A DNA stretch of 35,019 nucleotides from the NCBI GenBank assembly GCA_937900065.1, contig CALCDS010000274.1, positions 1 to 35,019 on the forward strand. Reading direction: 5' to 3'. A program made the position numbers and the translations under genes. Under the pieces are notes generated by a model that was not told where the DNA came from, did not search any database, and was given only the letters and a program-made list of their open reading frames with translations. Below are positions 1-9,700 of this stretch, piece after piece (within the stretch, counting starts at the first letter, position 1; the number at the start of each line of letters is the position of its first letter). This stretch comes from an uncultured Clostridiaceae bacterium (GTDB lineage Bacteria; Bacillota; Clostridia; Clostridiales; Oxobacteraceae).

Positions 1-57
1 GTGAACAGGCGAAACGGGATGCTCAAAAAATCAATACTATACTTTAACATAGCCTAA
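1..57. repeat. Right half of palindromic repeat family 1, cut by the window edge
   Basis: This stretch matches the right arm and right terminus of the full copy at 18900-19131. It shares the GTGAACAGGCGA block (1-12), TGCTCAAAAAATCAA (20-34) and a terminus TTTAACATAGCCTAA (43-57). The reverse complement of that terminus, TTAGGCTATGTTAAA, matches the left end of the full copy (TTAGCTATGTTAAA at 18900). The left half would lie before the window. It sits just upstream of a terminator and the uppS operon. No ORF is visible in it. Confidence 0.7.
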
Positions 58-63
58 CTTTAA

Positions 64-100
64 GGGGGATGATGTAAGGTTGCATCCCCCAAAGTTTTTT
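64..100 (+). terminator. Rho-independent terminator of the gene before the window
   Basis: GGGGGATG (64-71) pairs with CATCCCCC (83-90) in a perfect 8-bp GC-rich stem, followed by AAAGTTTTTT. It lies between repeat family 1 and uppS, so it probably ends the upstream transcription unit, or attenuates read-through into uppS. Confidence 0.8.
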
Positions 101-130
101 AAAATATTCATTGCTTTGGAGAGTGTAATT

Positions 131-898
131 ATGTCTTTTTTATTTTGGAAAAGAAAAGATAGACAACAAAGCTTGTATGAAAAAATAGATTTAAAAAGGG
201 TCCCAACCCATGTGGCCATAATAATGGATGGAAATGGAAGATGGGCTAAGAGCAGGAATCTTCCAAGGGTGATTGGACACAGAGCCGGAGTCGAAGCTAT
301 AAAGGAAATCGTAAAAGCATCTTCAGAATTGGGGGTGAAGGTGCTTACATTATATGCGTTTTCAACGGAAAATTGGAAGCGGCCCGCTGATGAAGTGAGC
401 AGTTTGATGAAACTGCTTGTAGAATTCTTAAGAAAAGAAACAAAAGAACTTGACGACAATAATGTAAATATGAGGTGCATAGGCGATATAAGCAAGCTTC
501 CGGTAACTTGTCAGCAAGAGCTTCACAAGTCATTTGATATCACTTCAAATAATACCGGATTGATATTGAATATTGCTTTAAATTATGGCGGCAGGGCTGA
601 AATAGTAAACGCCGTAAAAGCCATATCTAAAAGGGTCAAAGATGGGACCCTCAAGATCGAGAACATCGATGAAAATACGATATCAAGTTTTCTATATACA
701 TCCAAACTTCCGGATCCGGATCTCATAATAAGGCCTAGCGGAGAATTAAGATTAAGCAATTTTCTGCTGTGGCAGGGTGCATACTCGGAACTTTGGTTTT
801 CAAATATCAACTGGCCCGATTTTGACAGGGAGAATTACTATCGGGCGATAATCGATTACCAGAAGAGAGACAGGAGATTTGGAGGAATAAAGGATTAG
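131..898 (+). CDS. uppS: Isoprenyl transferase (undecaprenyl diphosphate synthase)
   Basis: Condenses isopentenyl diphosphate units onto farnesyl diphosphate in cis to give undecaprenyl diphosphate, the lipid carrier for peptidoglycan and wall polymers; it acts at the inner face of the membrane. The protein (255 aa from this start, usual for the family) has the catalytic HVAIIMDGNGRWAK block near residue 29, with the key Asp, then GHRAG, YAFSTENW, and the C-terminal PDPDLIIRPSGE and LSNFLLWQGAYSE motifs. Most homologues read RTSGE where this one reads RPSGE, a mild change. The start is ATG 131 because GGAGAG lies about 8 bases before it; the reading frame is open back to base 80 but no ribosome site supports a longer protein. 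It is the first gene of an operon with cdsA, dxr, rseP and ispG, the usual Firmicutes order. Confidence 0.97.
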   Translation: MSFLFWKRKDRQQSLYEKIDLKRVPTHVAIIMDGNGRWAKSRNLPRVIGHRAGVEAIKEIVKASSELGVKVLTLYAFSTENWKRPADEVSSLMKLLVEFLRKETKELDDNNVNMRCIGDISKLPVTCQQELHKSFDITSNNTGLILNIALNYGGRAEIVNAVKAISKRVKDGTLKIENIDENTISSFLYTSKLPDPDLIIRPSGELRLSNFLLWQGAYSELWFSNINWPDFDRENYYRAIIDYQKRDRRFGGIKD

Positions 899-914
899 AA
901 GGAAGGTAACGTCA

Positions 915-1718
915 ATGCTTTTTAAAAGGGTGGTAAGTGCCTTGATCGGGCTGCCTATTTTATTCTTGTCGGTGCTGATAAGCTCAAGAGTATTCTATAT
1001 TGCTTTGTGCTTTATTACAGCGATAGGCCTTTTCGAATACTTTTCGGCAGCTGAAAAGGGCGGCTTAAAACCTATGAAATATACAGGGACTTTTGCCGGC
1101 ATTATGTTGCTTATTCTGATAATGGATAAGGGAAACCATGGTTTGATAATTCCCTTGATTACATTGACAAGCTTTATGCTCCTTGCAATTCCCGTATTCA
1201 ATAAGAAACACGATTTTGCAAGTTCCGGCGTTACAATGCTTGGCATACTTTATGTACCGCTTTTTTTCGGCTATCTGTACCTTATAAGGTCAATGCCTGG
1301 AAACGGCGTATATTTGATATGGTTTGTATTCATAATAGCTTTTCTATCGGATACTTTCGCATACTTTATAGGAAGAAAATTTGGAAAGACAAAATTGTCT
1401 CCGAGGGTAAGCCCTAAAAAAACTGTGGAGGGTGCGGTCGGAGGGATTTTAGCGAGCACTCTAGGATGTACCATATACGGAATAGCGCTTGATGCATACA
1501 TGATTGCAAACATACCCCTCATACATCTGCTTGTTATGGGGGTCGTAGGAAGTATCATTTCAATCATAGGCGATCTTGCCGCATCATCGATAAAAAGAAA
1601 TGTCGGCATCAAGGATTACGGCAATATCATGCCAGGTCATGGAGGAGTGCTTGACAGATTCGATAGCATACTTTTTGTAGCACCTTTAATATATTATTAT
1701 ATAACCTATGTTTTATAG
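915..1718 (+). CDS. cdsA: Phosphatidate cytidylyltransferase (CDP-diglyceride synthase)
   Basis: Makes CDP-diacylglycerol from phosphatidic acid and CTP, the branch point for phosphatidylglycerol and other phospholipids; it is an integral membrane enzyme. At 267 aa it has the family's length, with repeated hydrophobic segments. The C-terminal signature is intact: SIKRNVGIKDYG then MPGHGGVLDRFDS (about residues 226-251), including the conserved Lys-Arg, Lys-Asp, His-Gly-Gly and Asp-Arg-x-Asp residues that bind metal and CTP. SDTFAYFIGRKFGK and SPKKTVEG are also typical. GAAGGAAGG lies about 8 bases before ATG 915. The gene follows uppS by 16 bases. Its product feeds pgsA, which lies at 29.0 kb in this window. 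Confidence 0.97.
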   Translation: MLFKRVVSALIGLPILFLSVLISSRVFYIALCFITAIGLFEYFSAAEKGGLKPMKYTGTFAGIMLLILIMDKGNHGLIIPLITLTSFMLLAIPVFNKKHDFASSGVTMLGILYVPLFFGYLYLIRSMPGNGVYLIWFVFIIAFLSDTFAYFIGRKFGKTKLSPRVSPKKTVEGAVGGILASTLGCTIYGIALDAYMIANIPLIHLLVMGVVGSIISIIGDLAASSIKRNVGIKDYGNIMPGHGGVLDRFDSILFVAPLIYYYITYVL

Positions 1719-1729
1719 GATGATCTTAT

Positions 1730-2740
1730 GTGCATCTCAAAGCTTTAATAAGGACAGTGGCGGTATGTGCGGCAATTTATATTTTGATAAAACTTTGCTT
1801 GTATTTGCTATCCCCTTTTTTGGTATCTTATATAATAAGCATAATTGTTGAACCTTTGGTAGGGGTGATGACAGATAAATTTAAATTCAACCATACCGTG
1901 TCCATAATTTTAGCTTTGATTTTTTTTTGCTGTATTTCTTTTTCAGCCTCTTATTTTTTAATACACAGCATTTATGATGAAACACTAGTCATAATAAAGT
2001 ACTGGCCGCATTATTATGATTTGTTGAACAATTTCACAAGGAACATATACAATTTTCTAAAAGATAATTTCAATATAATCATCGAAAACCAGGATGCCGC
2101 AGTGTTGAACGCGGACAGAATGCTGAATGAACTCATTAAAATATTCGTATACCTTAAGGAGTACATATTAAAAATAATCTATTCCATGCCTGATATAATA
2201 ATGTATATTTCATTTAGCATCATTGCAACCTTTTTTATAATGAGGGATAAGGATAAGATTTTGCGTTCAACCCGCAAACTGCTGCCGGCCAAAGCGGTAA
2301 ATATTGCTTCAAAGCTCAATAAAACGGTTATCAATATATTGAGGACGGAATTCATACTCGTATTGATAAGCACGATACAGTTTATATTGGGTTTTATAAT
2401 GCTACATATTGATTATGCCGTGATTCTTGGAATAATAGCAGGGATTTTGGATATCCTTCCACTTGTGGGACCCGGCATATTGTTCATACCATGGATAATA
2501 TACAGCTTTGCATGCGGCAAAATTATTTTTGCTGTTTCATTATTATGTCTTTATATTATAATAATAATTACGAGGCAGATACTAGAGACAAAGCTTATGA
2601 GCGGAAGACTAGACCTGCACCCTCTTGTTATTTTAATTTCAATATACATAGGCTTGAAATTCTTTGGAGTGCTCGGAGCGATTTTAGGGCCTGTAATTGC
2701 AGCAACTCTGAAGATGGTGTATTTGGAAAGCCTGGATTAG
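1730..2740 (+). CDS. AI-2E family membrane protein, possibly YtvI-like
   Basis: A polytopic membrane protein of 336 aa. It has hydrophobic segments near residues 8-40, 55-80, 150-170, 205-260, 265-290 and 295-330, and a soluble stretch around residues 85-145. The layout and the C-terminal pattern, with the ILDILPLVGPGILFIPW stretch near residues 240-256 and GLKFFGVLGAILGPVIAA, fit the AI-2E/PerM family. In Firmicutes this includes the sporulation protein YtvI, and residue order and size agree with that subgroup, but I cannot separate it from other members by eye. The substrate is unknown. It starts with GTG at 1730, 6 bases after AGGATGAT; an ATG at 1728 is in another frame and stops at once. 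It lies between cdsA and dxr, where B. subtilis has no such gene. Confidence 0.8.
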   Translation: MHLKALIRTVAVCAAIYILIKLCLYLLSPFLVSYIISIIVEPLVGVMTDKFKFNHTVSIILALIFFCCISFSASYFLIHSIYDETLVIIKYWPHYYDLLNNFTRNIYNFLKDNFNIIIENQDAAVLNADRMLNELIKIFVYLKEYILKIIYSMPDIIMYISFSIIATFFIMRDKDKILRSTRKLLPAKAVNIASKLNKTVINILRTEFILVLISTIQFILGFIMLHIDYAVILGIIAGILDILPLVGPGILFIPWIIYSFACGKIIFAVSLLCLYIIIIITRQILETKLMSGRLDLHPLVILISIYIGLKFFGVLGAILGPVIAATLKMVYLESLD

Positions 2741-2752
2741 GAGCAGATTGAC

Positions 2753-3916
2753 GTGAAAAATATATCGATATTGGGTTCAACGGGTTCCATAGGAACTCAG
2801 GCTCTGGATGTCATAAGGCATAACCGGGGAAAATTTAATGTTGTGGGTTTAAGCGCAAACAAAAATATAGAACTTCTATATAAACAGATAATCGAGTTTA
2901 AACCAAAACTAGCCGCGGTTTTTGATCAAGACAGTGCGGTAAATTTAAGCAAAATGCTTAAAGGCACTAAAACTGAAGTCACATGCGGAATGGATGGGCT
3001 GATAGCAGCAGCCGAGATGGATGATGCTGATACGATTTTGACATCGGTTGTTGGAATGGTAGGATTGGTGCCTACCATAAGCGCGATAAAGAAAAACAAA
3101 GAAATTGCATTGGCAAACAAAGAGACGCTTGTTGCCGGAGGAAGCATTGTAAAAGAGGCTCTAAAAAAATCCAGCGCAAAGCTTGTTCCTGTGGACAGCG
3201 AGCATTGTGCAATTTTTCAGTGCCTTCAGTCTTCAAGCAGCAAAGATGAAGTAAAAAGGCTTATACTTACTGCATCCGGGGGCCCGTTTAGGGGGAAAAA
3301 GAGGGATGAACTTGAATGGGTGACCCCTCAAATGGCTCTGAAGCATCCCAATTGGAACATGGGCAAAAAAGTCACAATAGATTCGGCAACGCTCATGAAC
3401 AAGGGACTTGAAGTCATTGAAGCCCACTATCTTTTTGAAATGGATTTTGATAAAATAGATGTTGTTATACATCCTCAAAGCATAATACATTCTATGGTTG
3501 AATACAGGGACGGCTCGGTAATGGCGCAGCTTGGAGTCCATGATATGAGAAATCCTATATTATATGCCCTGGGCTATCCTGAAAGGCTTAATACGGCCCT
3601 TGAGGGGCTCGACTTTACCAAGCTTGATAAACTCACTTTTGAAAAACCTGATTATGAAAGTTTCAGGAGCCTGAAGCTGGCATATCAGGCCGGAGTCGAG
3701 GGAGGCACGATGCCGACTGTATTGAACTGCGCAAATGAAGTTGCGGTGGATATGTTCTTAAAGGGCGTTATAAAGTTTACAGACATACCTGAAATAGTCG
3801 ACAGGGCTATGATGGAGCATGAAAACATAAGCCATCCGACGCTTGAGGACATTTTGCACACTGACAAGGTATCCAGGAAAAAAGTGTATGATAGATTAAA
3901 GGTGGTGAAGCAATGA
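2753..3916 (+). CDS. dxr: 1-deoxy-D-xylulose 5-phosphate reductoisomerase
   Basis: Second step of the MEP isoprenoid pathway: it rearranges and reduces DXP to 2-C-methyl-D-erythritol 4-phosphate with NADPH. The 387-aa protein has the N-terminal nucleotide-binding loop LGSTGSIGTQALDV (about residues 6-19), the metal and substrate motif PVDSEHCAIFQ (about 146-156), SGGPFRG, and ATLMNKGLEVIEAHYLF in the catalytic domain. The start is GTG 2753, with TTAGGAGCAG upstream, where the stop codon of the preceding gene is part of the ribosome site. It overlaps rseP by 4 bases (ATGA), which suggests coupled translation. With ispG downstream and uppS upstream, the operon holds early and late steps of isoprenoid carrier synthesis. 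Confidence 0.98.
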   Translation: MKNISILGSTGSIGTQALDVIRHNRGKFNVVGLSANKNIELLYKQIIEFKPKLAAVFDQDSAVNLSKMLKGTKTEVTCGMDGLIAAAEMDDADTILTSVVGMVGLVPTISAIKKNKEIALANKETLVAGGSIVKEALKKSSAKLVPVDSEHCAIFQCLQSSSSKDEVKRLILTASGGPFRGKKRDELEWVTPQMALKHPNWNMGKKVTIDSATLMNKGLEVIEAHYLFEMDFDKIDVVIHPQSIIHSMVEYRDGSVMAQLGVHDMRNPILYALGYPERLNTALEGLDFTKLDKLTFEKPDYESFRSLKLAYQAGVEGGTMPTVLNCANEVAVDMFLKGVIKFTDIPEIVDRAMMEHENISHPTLEDILHTDKVSRKKVYDRLKVVKQ

Positions 3917-4947
3917 CAACAATACTTGCTGCGATATTCGTATTTGGGCTTCTGATAATAGGCCATGAATTCGGCCATTTTACAGTAGCAAAATTGTCGG
4001 GCATAAAAGTGCTTGAATTTTCGTTTGGAATGGGACCTAGGATTTTGAAATTCAAAAAAGGAGACACCGAATATTCATTGAGAATATTCCCGATAGGCGG
4101 TTTTGTAAGGATGCTCGGAGAAGATGAACAGGTGGATGATCCCAGGTCGTTTAGCTGTAAACCTGTTTTGGCACGCATGGCTACAGTTGCCGCAGGACCT
4201 ATAATGAATGTTATAATTTCAATTTTGATATTTGCAGGAATAGCAATGGCTGTCGGCTATGCAAAGCCTGTTGTCAAGAGTTATCCTGATAAACCTAAAA
4301 GCAATCCAAACATTGTGTATCCCGTTGAGTCGGCGGGAATAAGGCCGGGGGATAAAATAGTAGAAGCAAACGGCCGCAGCGTTTTGACTTATGAGGATTT
4401 TAAGCTGTTCATGTATCAAAACGGCGGAAAAACATTCGATATGACTGTAAAGAGGGGCAATCAGAAAATAACAAAATCAATTACCCCGATATACATCAGC
4501 GAGTATAATATGTATATGGTCGGAATCGATCCTGTTTTTGAAAAAGCTTCTTTGTTTGAAGGATTACAATATGGCACATTTAATACCTGGTCGCTCACAA
4601 AACAGATGTTTTCAGCCCTAGGAGGGCTCATAACCGGTGCGACTTCAACGAATGATTTAAGCGGTCCTGTTGGTATAATAAGGTATACCGGAGAAGTTGC
4701 AAAGCAAGGATTTGCAAACCTTTTGGTATTCACATCGCTGCTCAGCATAAATCTTGCTTTGATGAATTTGATTCCATTTCCTGCTCTTGACGGGGGCTGG
4801 GTGCTTTTATTGCTCATAGAAGGGATAAGAGGCAAAAAGCTTGACCCTAACAAAGTAGGGATGCTCAATTTCGTAGGCTTTGCATTTCTTATATTGCTGA
4901 CCGTGTTTGTGACATTTAAAGATGTAATGAAATTAAACATATTTTAG
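3913..4947 (+). CDS. rseP: Site-2 membrane metalloprotease RseP/RasP
   Basis: Zinc metalloprotease of family M50 that cuts substrates within the membrane, such as anti-sigma factors, signal peptides and cell-division proteins in relatives. It has the HEFGH zinc motif in the first membrane segment (H18, E19, H22), the third zinc ligand in the C-terminal ALDGGW motif (D293), and a PDZ-like domain between, around residues 125-190. The C-terminal membrane segments are at about 265-300 and 315-335. At 344 aa it is near usual size, with a single PDZ domain as in Gram-positive forms. The ATG overlaps the dxr stop as ATGA. A place among lipid genes is typical of this family. Confidence 0.95.
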   Translation: MTTILAAIFVFGLLIIGHEFGHFTVAKLSGIKVLEFSFGMGPRILKFKKGDTEYSLRIFPIGGFVRMLGEDEQVDDPRSFSCKPVLARMATVAAGPIMNVIISILIFAGIAMAVGYAKPVVKSYPDKPKSNPNIVYPVESAGIRPGDKIVEANGRSVLTYEDFKLFMYQNGGKTFDMTVKRGNQKITKSITPIYISEYNMYMVGIDPVFEKASLFEGLQYGTFNTWSLTKQMFSALGGLITGATSTNDLSGPVGIIRYTGEVAKQGFANLLVFTSLLSINLALMNLIPFPALDGGWVLLLLIEGIRGKKLDPNKVGMLNFVGFAFLILLTVFVTFKDVMKLNIF

Positions 4948-4958
4948 CTGGTGAGAAT

Positions 4959-6008
4959 GTGGAAAGAAGAAAAACGCGAAAAGTAAGGCTGGGGAATGTA
5001 TGCATAGGCGGCATGTGTCCTATAACCGTGCAGTCAATGACCAATACCGATACAAGGGATGCTTCCTCCACAATAAATCAAATAAAAGAGCTTGAAAAAG
5101 CTAAATGCGATATTGTAAGGGTTGCCGTGCCTGACATGCAATCGGCTGATGCCATACGCATGATAAAAAATAACATTCACATCCCCTTGGTTGCCGACAT
5201 ACATTTTGATTACAGGTTGGCAATAGCTTCTATTGAGAACGGCGTTGACGGAATCAGAATAAATCCCGGCAACATAGGGAGCGAAGAGAAGATAAAGAGT
5301 GTAATTGATGCTGCCAAATATAAAGGCATACCCATAAGGATAGGCGTAAATTCCGGATCGCTTGAAAAGGATATTTTAAGCAAATACGGCAAAGTGACAT
5401 CAGAAGGGCTTATAGAGAGTGCTCTAAGGCATGTGAGCATACTTGAGAAATATGGATTTTATGATATCGTGATATCCATAAAATCGGCTTCAGTACCTAT
5501 GATGATCGACTCGTACCGTCTGATATCGCAAAAAGTTGATTACCCGCTCCATCTCGGCGTTACCGAAGCCGGAACAAAAGAGATTGGGACCATAAAATCC
5601 TCAATAGGCATAGGAACGCTCCTATCTGAGGGAATCGGCGATACCATAAGGGTGTCTCTGACAGGAAACCCTTTGGATGAAGTAAAAGTCGGCAGACATA
5701 TACTAAAATCTCTGGGAATCATAAAAGACGGGATCGACTTTATATCATGCCCGACATGCGGCAGAACCGACATAGATTTAATCAAAATCGCCGGTGAGGT
5801 CGAGAAAAGACTGGAAGGCATTGATAAGAATATAAAGGTGGCTGTGATGGGATGCGTTGTAAATGGTCCCGGAGAAGCCAGAGAAGCCGATATAGGGCTT
5901 GCAGGAGGCCATAAGGAATGCTTGATATTCAAAAAAGGCAAGCCTATAAGAAAAGTCCCGGAGGATATGGCTGTTGATGAACTGATGAAGGAGATAAACA
6001 ATCTATAG
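4959..6008 (+). CDS. ispG: 4-hydroxy-3-methylbut-2-enyl diphosphate synthase (flavodoxin)
   Basis: Reduces methylerythritol cyclodiphosphate to HMBPP, the penultimate MEP step, using a 4Fe-4S cluster. The N-terminal TIM barrel carries the QSMTNTDTRD block (about residues 25-34) and INPGNIG. The C-terminal iron-sulfur half carries SCPTCGRTDIDL and VAVMGCVVNGPGEA, with the three cluster cysteines (two in SCPTCGR, one in MGCVVNGPG). At 349 aa it is complete. It starts with GTG at 4959; GGTGAG lies close upstream (about 3 bases), so the site is only moderate. It is the last gene before the terminator at 6032-6062. HMBPP reductase (ispH) is not in the window. Confidence 0.97.
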   Translation: MERRKTRKVRLGNVCIGGMCPITVQSMTNTDTRDASSTINQIKELEKAKCDIVRVAVPDMQSADAIRMIKNNIHIPLVADIHFDYRLAIASIENGVDGIRINPGNIGSEEKIKSVIDAAKYKGIPIRIGVNSGSLEKDILSKYGKVTSEGLIESALRHVSILEKYGFYDIVISIKSASVPMMIDSYRLISQKVDYPLHLGVTEAGTKEIGTIKSSIGIGTLLSEGIGDTIRVSLTGNPLDEVKVGRHILKSLGIIKDGIDFISCPTCGRTDIDLIKIAGEVEKRLEGIDKNIKVAVMGCVVNGPGEAREADIGLAGGHKECLIFKKGKPIRKVPEDMAVDELMKEINNL

Positions 6009-6031
6009 TAAAATTAAAAAGGTTTGGGAAG

Positions 6032-6062
6032 AATAGAACAGAGAACCATCTGTTCTATTTTT
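6032..6062 (+). terminator. Terminator of the uppS-ispG operon
   Basis: AATAGAACAGA (6032-6042) and TCTGTTCTATT (6049-6059) form a perfect 11-bp stem with a 6-base loop, followed by a T run. It separates the isoprenoid operon from the glycosyltransferase-polC unit. Confidence 0.85.
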
Positions 6063-6063
6063 A

Positions 6064-6072
6064 TGCTAAAAT
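6064..6072 (+). promoter_or_regulatory. Candidate extended -10 promoter for the glycosyltransferase-polC unit
   Basis: TGCTAAAAT (6064-6072) fits the extended -10 form TGnTAtAAT. No good -35 box is visible, because that position falls in the terminator hairpin. It lies about 67 bases before the glycosyltransferase ATG and after the ispG terminator, so some promoter is expected here. Confidence 0.35.
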
Positions 6073-6138
6073 ATACTATGTGGCAAAGGCAAAGTTATAA
6101 ATCCTAGTTTAAACACTTTGCACTCCGGGAGGATGCCA

Positions 6139-6765
6139 ATGAAAGTCAATGCAATTATACCGGCTTTTAATGAAGAAAAAACAATCGGTGATATCATAGG
6201 AACTTTAAAGGAAGTAGACTACATATCAGGCATAACGGTTGTAAGCGACGGTTCTAGAGACGGCACTGCAGAAGTTGCCAAGTCAATGGGAGCCGATGTG
6301 ATAGATCTTGATGAGAATATAGGAAAGGGCGGCGCCATAAAGATTGGCATTGAAAAGTCCACGGGTGATATAATACTTCTTTTAGATGCTGATCTGATAG
6401 GCCTTAAAAGAGAACACATCGTGAATTTGATAGAGCCTGTAATGATGAATGAAGCCGACATGACGCTCGGGATTTTTGCCCGCGGAAGGCTTTCCACAGA
6501 TCTGGCTCAAAAAATTTCACCATATCTTTCAGGGCAGAGGGCTCTTAAAGGTGATTTGGCAGATGATATTTTAAAACTGGATATTTCAAGATATGGAGCT
6601 GAAATCGTGATGACCAGGTATGCTATCAGAGAGAATAAAAGGATAAAGATTGTGAGCTTGTATAATGCAACCCATTATACAAAAGAGGAAAAGCTTGGAC
6701 TTGCAAAGGGTTTTGCAGCAAGAATGAAGATGTACTGGGACATTGTGAAGTGCTTGAAGAATTGA
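6139..6765 (+). CDS. Small glycosyltransferase, family 2
   Basis: A 208-aa GT-A fold transferase without membrane segments. The N-terminal AIIPAFNEEKTIGDII (about residues 5-20), VVSDGSRDGTAEVA (about 39-52), the nucleotide- and metal-binding DAD (in LLLDADLIGL, about residue 84), and LSGQRAL near residue 133 identify the family. Donor and acceptor cannot be told from sequence; a lipid phosphate or a soluble acceptor are both open. The start is ATG 6139, because GGGAGG (6127-6132) lies 6 bases before it; the upstream in-frame ATG at 6118 has no such site. It lies 13 bases before polC and is likely co-transcribed. It is not part of the usual ispG-polC junction, so it looks like an inserted gene, though its codon use resembles its neighbours. 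Confidence 0.85.
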   Translation: MKVNAIIPAFNEEKTIGDIIGTLKEVDYISGITVVSDGSRDGTAEVAKSMGADVIDLDENIGKGGAIKIGIEKSTGDIILLLDADLIGLKREHIVNLIEPVMMNEADMTLGIFARGRLSTDLAQKISPYLSGQRALKGDLADDILKLDISRYGAEIVMTRYAIRENKRIKIVSLYNATHYTKEEKLGLAKGFAARMKMYWDIVKCLKN

Positions 6766-6778
6766 GAGGGGGGCTTTT

Positions 6779-9700
6779 ATGTCAAAGAATCTAAGTGAAG
6801 TTTTAGAAGGAGTAGATATTGACAAAAACATCAAAACATTGATACCGCATATTGAAATCGTCAAGGTCTCGGTAAACAGGAGAAGCAAAAAGTGGAACGT
6901 ATATATAAAATCTGTCTGCCCTATAAGCTCAAATGTCATGGATGCAATAAAATCAATGATAAAATATAAATATTCGATAGATAACGATATAAACATAATA
7001 TGTGAAAACAGCGCCGAGAGTCAAAACGAGGTTTCAAAAATCGATACTGATGATGTTATAAAACACATATCGACGATGTTTCCCTCTGCCGGAGGCTGGA
7101 TAAAGAATTCAGAAACAATGGTTGAAGGCAATGATTATGATTTTATACTTTGGACGGAATTTGGAGTAAAATTTCTTCTTTCAAAAGGCTGTGACAAGCT
7201 CATGGAAGGGTACATCAGTGAGAAATACAACAGAAAAGTGCATGTCAATATTATGTACAAGGAAAAGAAAGGCTTCCAAAAAGAGTATTGCAGCGAAAAG
7301 AAAAAAGAGGATGAAAGCTTAATATCAAAGCTTATAAAGTCCCGTCCATCTGCAAAAAATGAAAGTGCAAAAGAGAGGACCAATTCATATATACTTGGAA
7401 GAAGGATTGATGAAGAGATTGCCCCGATAAAAAGCTTGAACGAAGCTTCAGGGCGGGTAACAATCGAGGGCGATGTTTTTGATGTAAAAATCATAGTAAC
7501 AAGAAACAATAAAACAATAATAAGCTTTAATATTACTGATTATGAAGGTTCAATCACGGTAAAGGTTTTTACGAGCGATAAAAACTGTGAATTTCTAAAG
7601 GATTCCATAAAGCCGGGAGCAAGATTTAAGGTAAGGGGCGATGCCTCATATGACAGGTATGCAAGGGAAGTCGTAATGCTGGCATCAGACATACAACAGG
7701 TCCCGGCAATCCTCAGGGAGGATGATGCTCCGCAAAAAAGAGTTGAATTGCACCTTCACACTCAAATGAGCAGCATGGACGGGATAAGTTCGGCATCAGA
7801 CCTCGTAGAGACTGCGGCAAGATGGGGGCACAGGGCTGTTGCCATAACAGATCATGGAGTTGTACAAGCTTTTCCTGAGGCTGCCGAGGCTGCAAAGAAA
7901 AATAATATAAAGGTAATATACGGCGTGGAATCATATCTTGCAGACGATGGTGCTCCGATCGTATTAAACGCCAATGATATGGATATCTCGGGTGAATATA
8001 TTGCACTCGATATAGAAACTACAGGGCTTTCATCTTCAAATGACAGGATAATCGAAATAGGCGCAGCCAGGATAAGGAATGGCAATGTGGTTGAGGAGTT
8101 TAATGAGCTTATTGATCCTGAAATACCGATTCCTGAAAATATAGTGCAGCTTACCGGAATCGACGATACCATGGTATCCGGCAAGAGAAAGATAAACGAA
8201 GTGCTTCCGGATTTTATAAATTTTGCTAAAGATGGAGTATTGGTTGCCCACAATGCCAAATTTGATATAGGATTCATCAAAAAAAACTGCAGGGAGTTGA
8301 ATATAGAAATAAATAACCCTGTTATTGACACACTCACGCTATCCAAACTGCTGTTTCCAAACCTAAAGCGGTATAAGCTCGATGTCGTGGCAAAACATCT
8401 TGGAATAAGCCTAAAGAACCATCACAGGGCAGTGGATGATGCCGTGTGTGCCGGAAACATTCTTATAAAATGCATTGATATCATGAAGGATAAGAATGTA
8501 AAGACTATTTCAGATATAAACAAATTGTTTAAGGGCAAGCAGGACTTCAAAAAGATGAATACATACCACACCGTGCTCCTTGTTAAAAACCATGAAGGGC
8601 TTTTAAACCTGTATAAGCTTATTTCAATATCGCATTTGAATTATTTTTATAGAAAGCCCAGAATTTTAAAAAGCGTGCTTGAAAAATACCGTGAAGGCAT
8701 AATAGTCGGTTCAGGATGCCAGGCCGGGCTGCTGTATCGTGAAATATTAAATGGAGCAAGCGACAGCGAGCTTGCCGACATTGTCAGGTTCTATGATTAC
8801 CTTGAAATACAACCGCTCGGAAACAATGAGTTTATGGTAAGGGAGAATATTGTTGACAGCGAGGATACTCTCAAAAAAATCAACATGAGGATACTCAAGC
8901 TTGGCAAAAAATATAACAGGCCTGTGGTTGCAACAGGGGATGTGCATTTTCTAAATCCGCACGACGAGATTTTCAGAAGGATATTGATGCACGGCCAGGG
9001 CTATGAAGATGCCGACAATCAGGCTCCATTGTATTTTAAAACGACTGATGAAATGCTTGAAGAGTTCTCTTATCTGGGAAAGGATAATGCATATGATGTC
9101 GTTGTAAAAAATCCCAATATGATTGCCGATATGATAGAGAATATAAAACCGATACCTGATGAGACATTTCCTCCAAAGATAGACGGAGCAGATGAAGATA
9201 TTAAAAATATGTCCATAAAAAGGGCACATGATATATACGGCGAAAAACTACCTGAAATAGTTGAAAAGAGGCTGGACAGGGAGTTAAGTTCAATCATAAA
9301 CCATGGGTATGCCGTGCTGTATCTTATAGCGCAAAAGTTGGTTTCCAAATCAGTGCATGACGGCTATCTGGTAGGTTCGAGGGGATCTGTGGGCTCATCT
9401 TTCGTAGCGACTATGTGCGGCATAACCGAGGTAAATCCTCTGCCTCCGCATTATGTATGTCCTGATTGCAAATACTCTGAATTCATAACCGATGGTTCAT
9501 ATGGTTCAGGTGCCGACATGCCTGATAAAACATGTCCTAAATGCGGGTGCAAGCTCAAAAAGGATGGGCATGACATACCATTTGAAGTTTTTCTGGGCTT
9601 TGAAGGGGATAAAGAGCCTGATATCGATCTTAATTTTTCAGGTGAATATCAGCCGATAGCGCACAAATATACTGAGGAACTTTTCGGGAAGGGACATGTT

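Noticed and set aside
37..495. Long minus-strand open frames throughout the window, such as those opposite uppS, nusA and pnp
   Set aside because: All lie opposite well-recognised + strand genes, lack ribosome sites and have no family motifs.
2491..2751. An 86-codon + strand frame within the AI-2E-like gene
   Set aside because: It is a shadow of the long membrane protein frame, with no own ribosome site.
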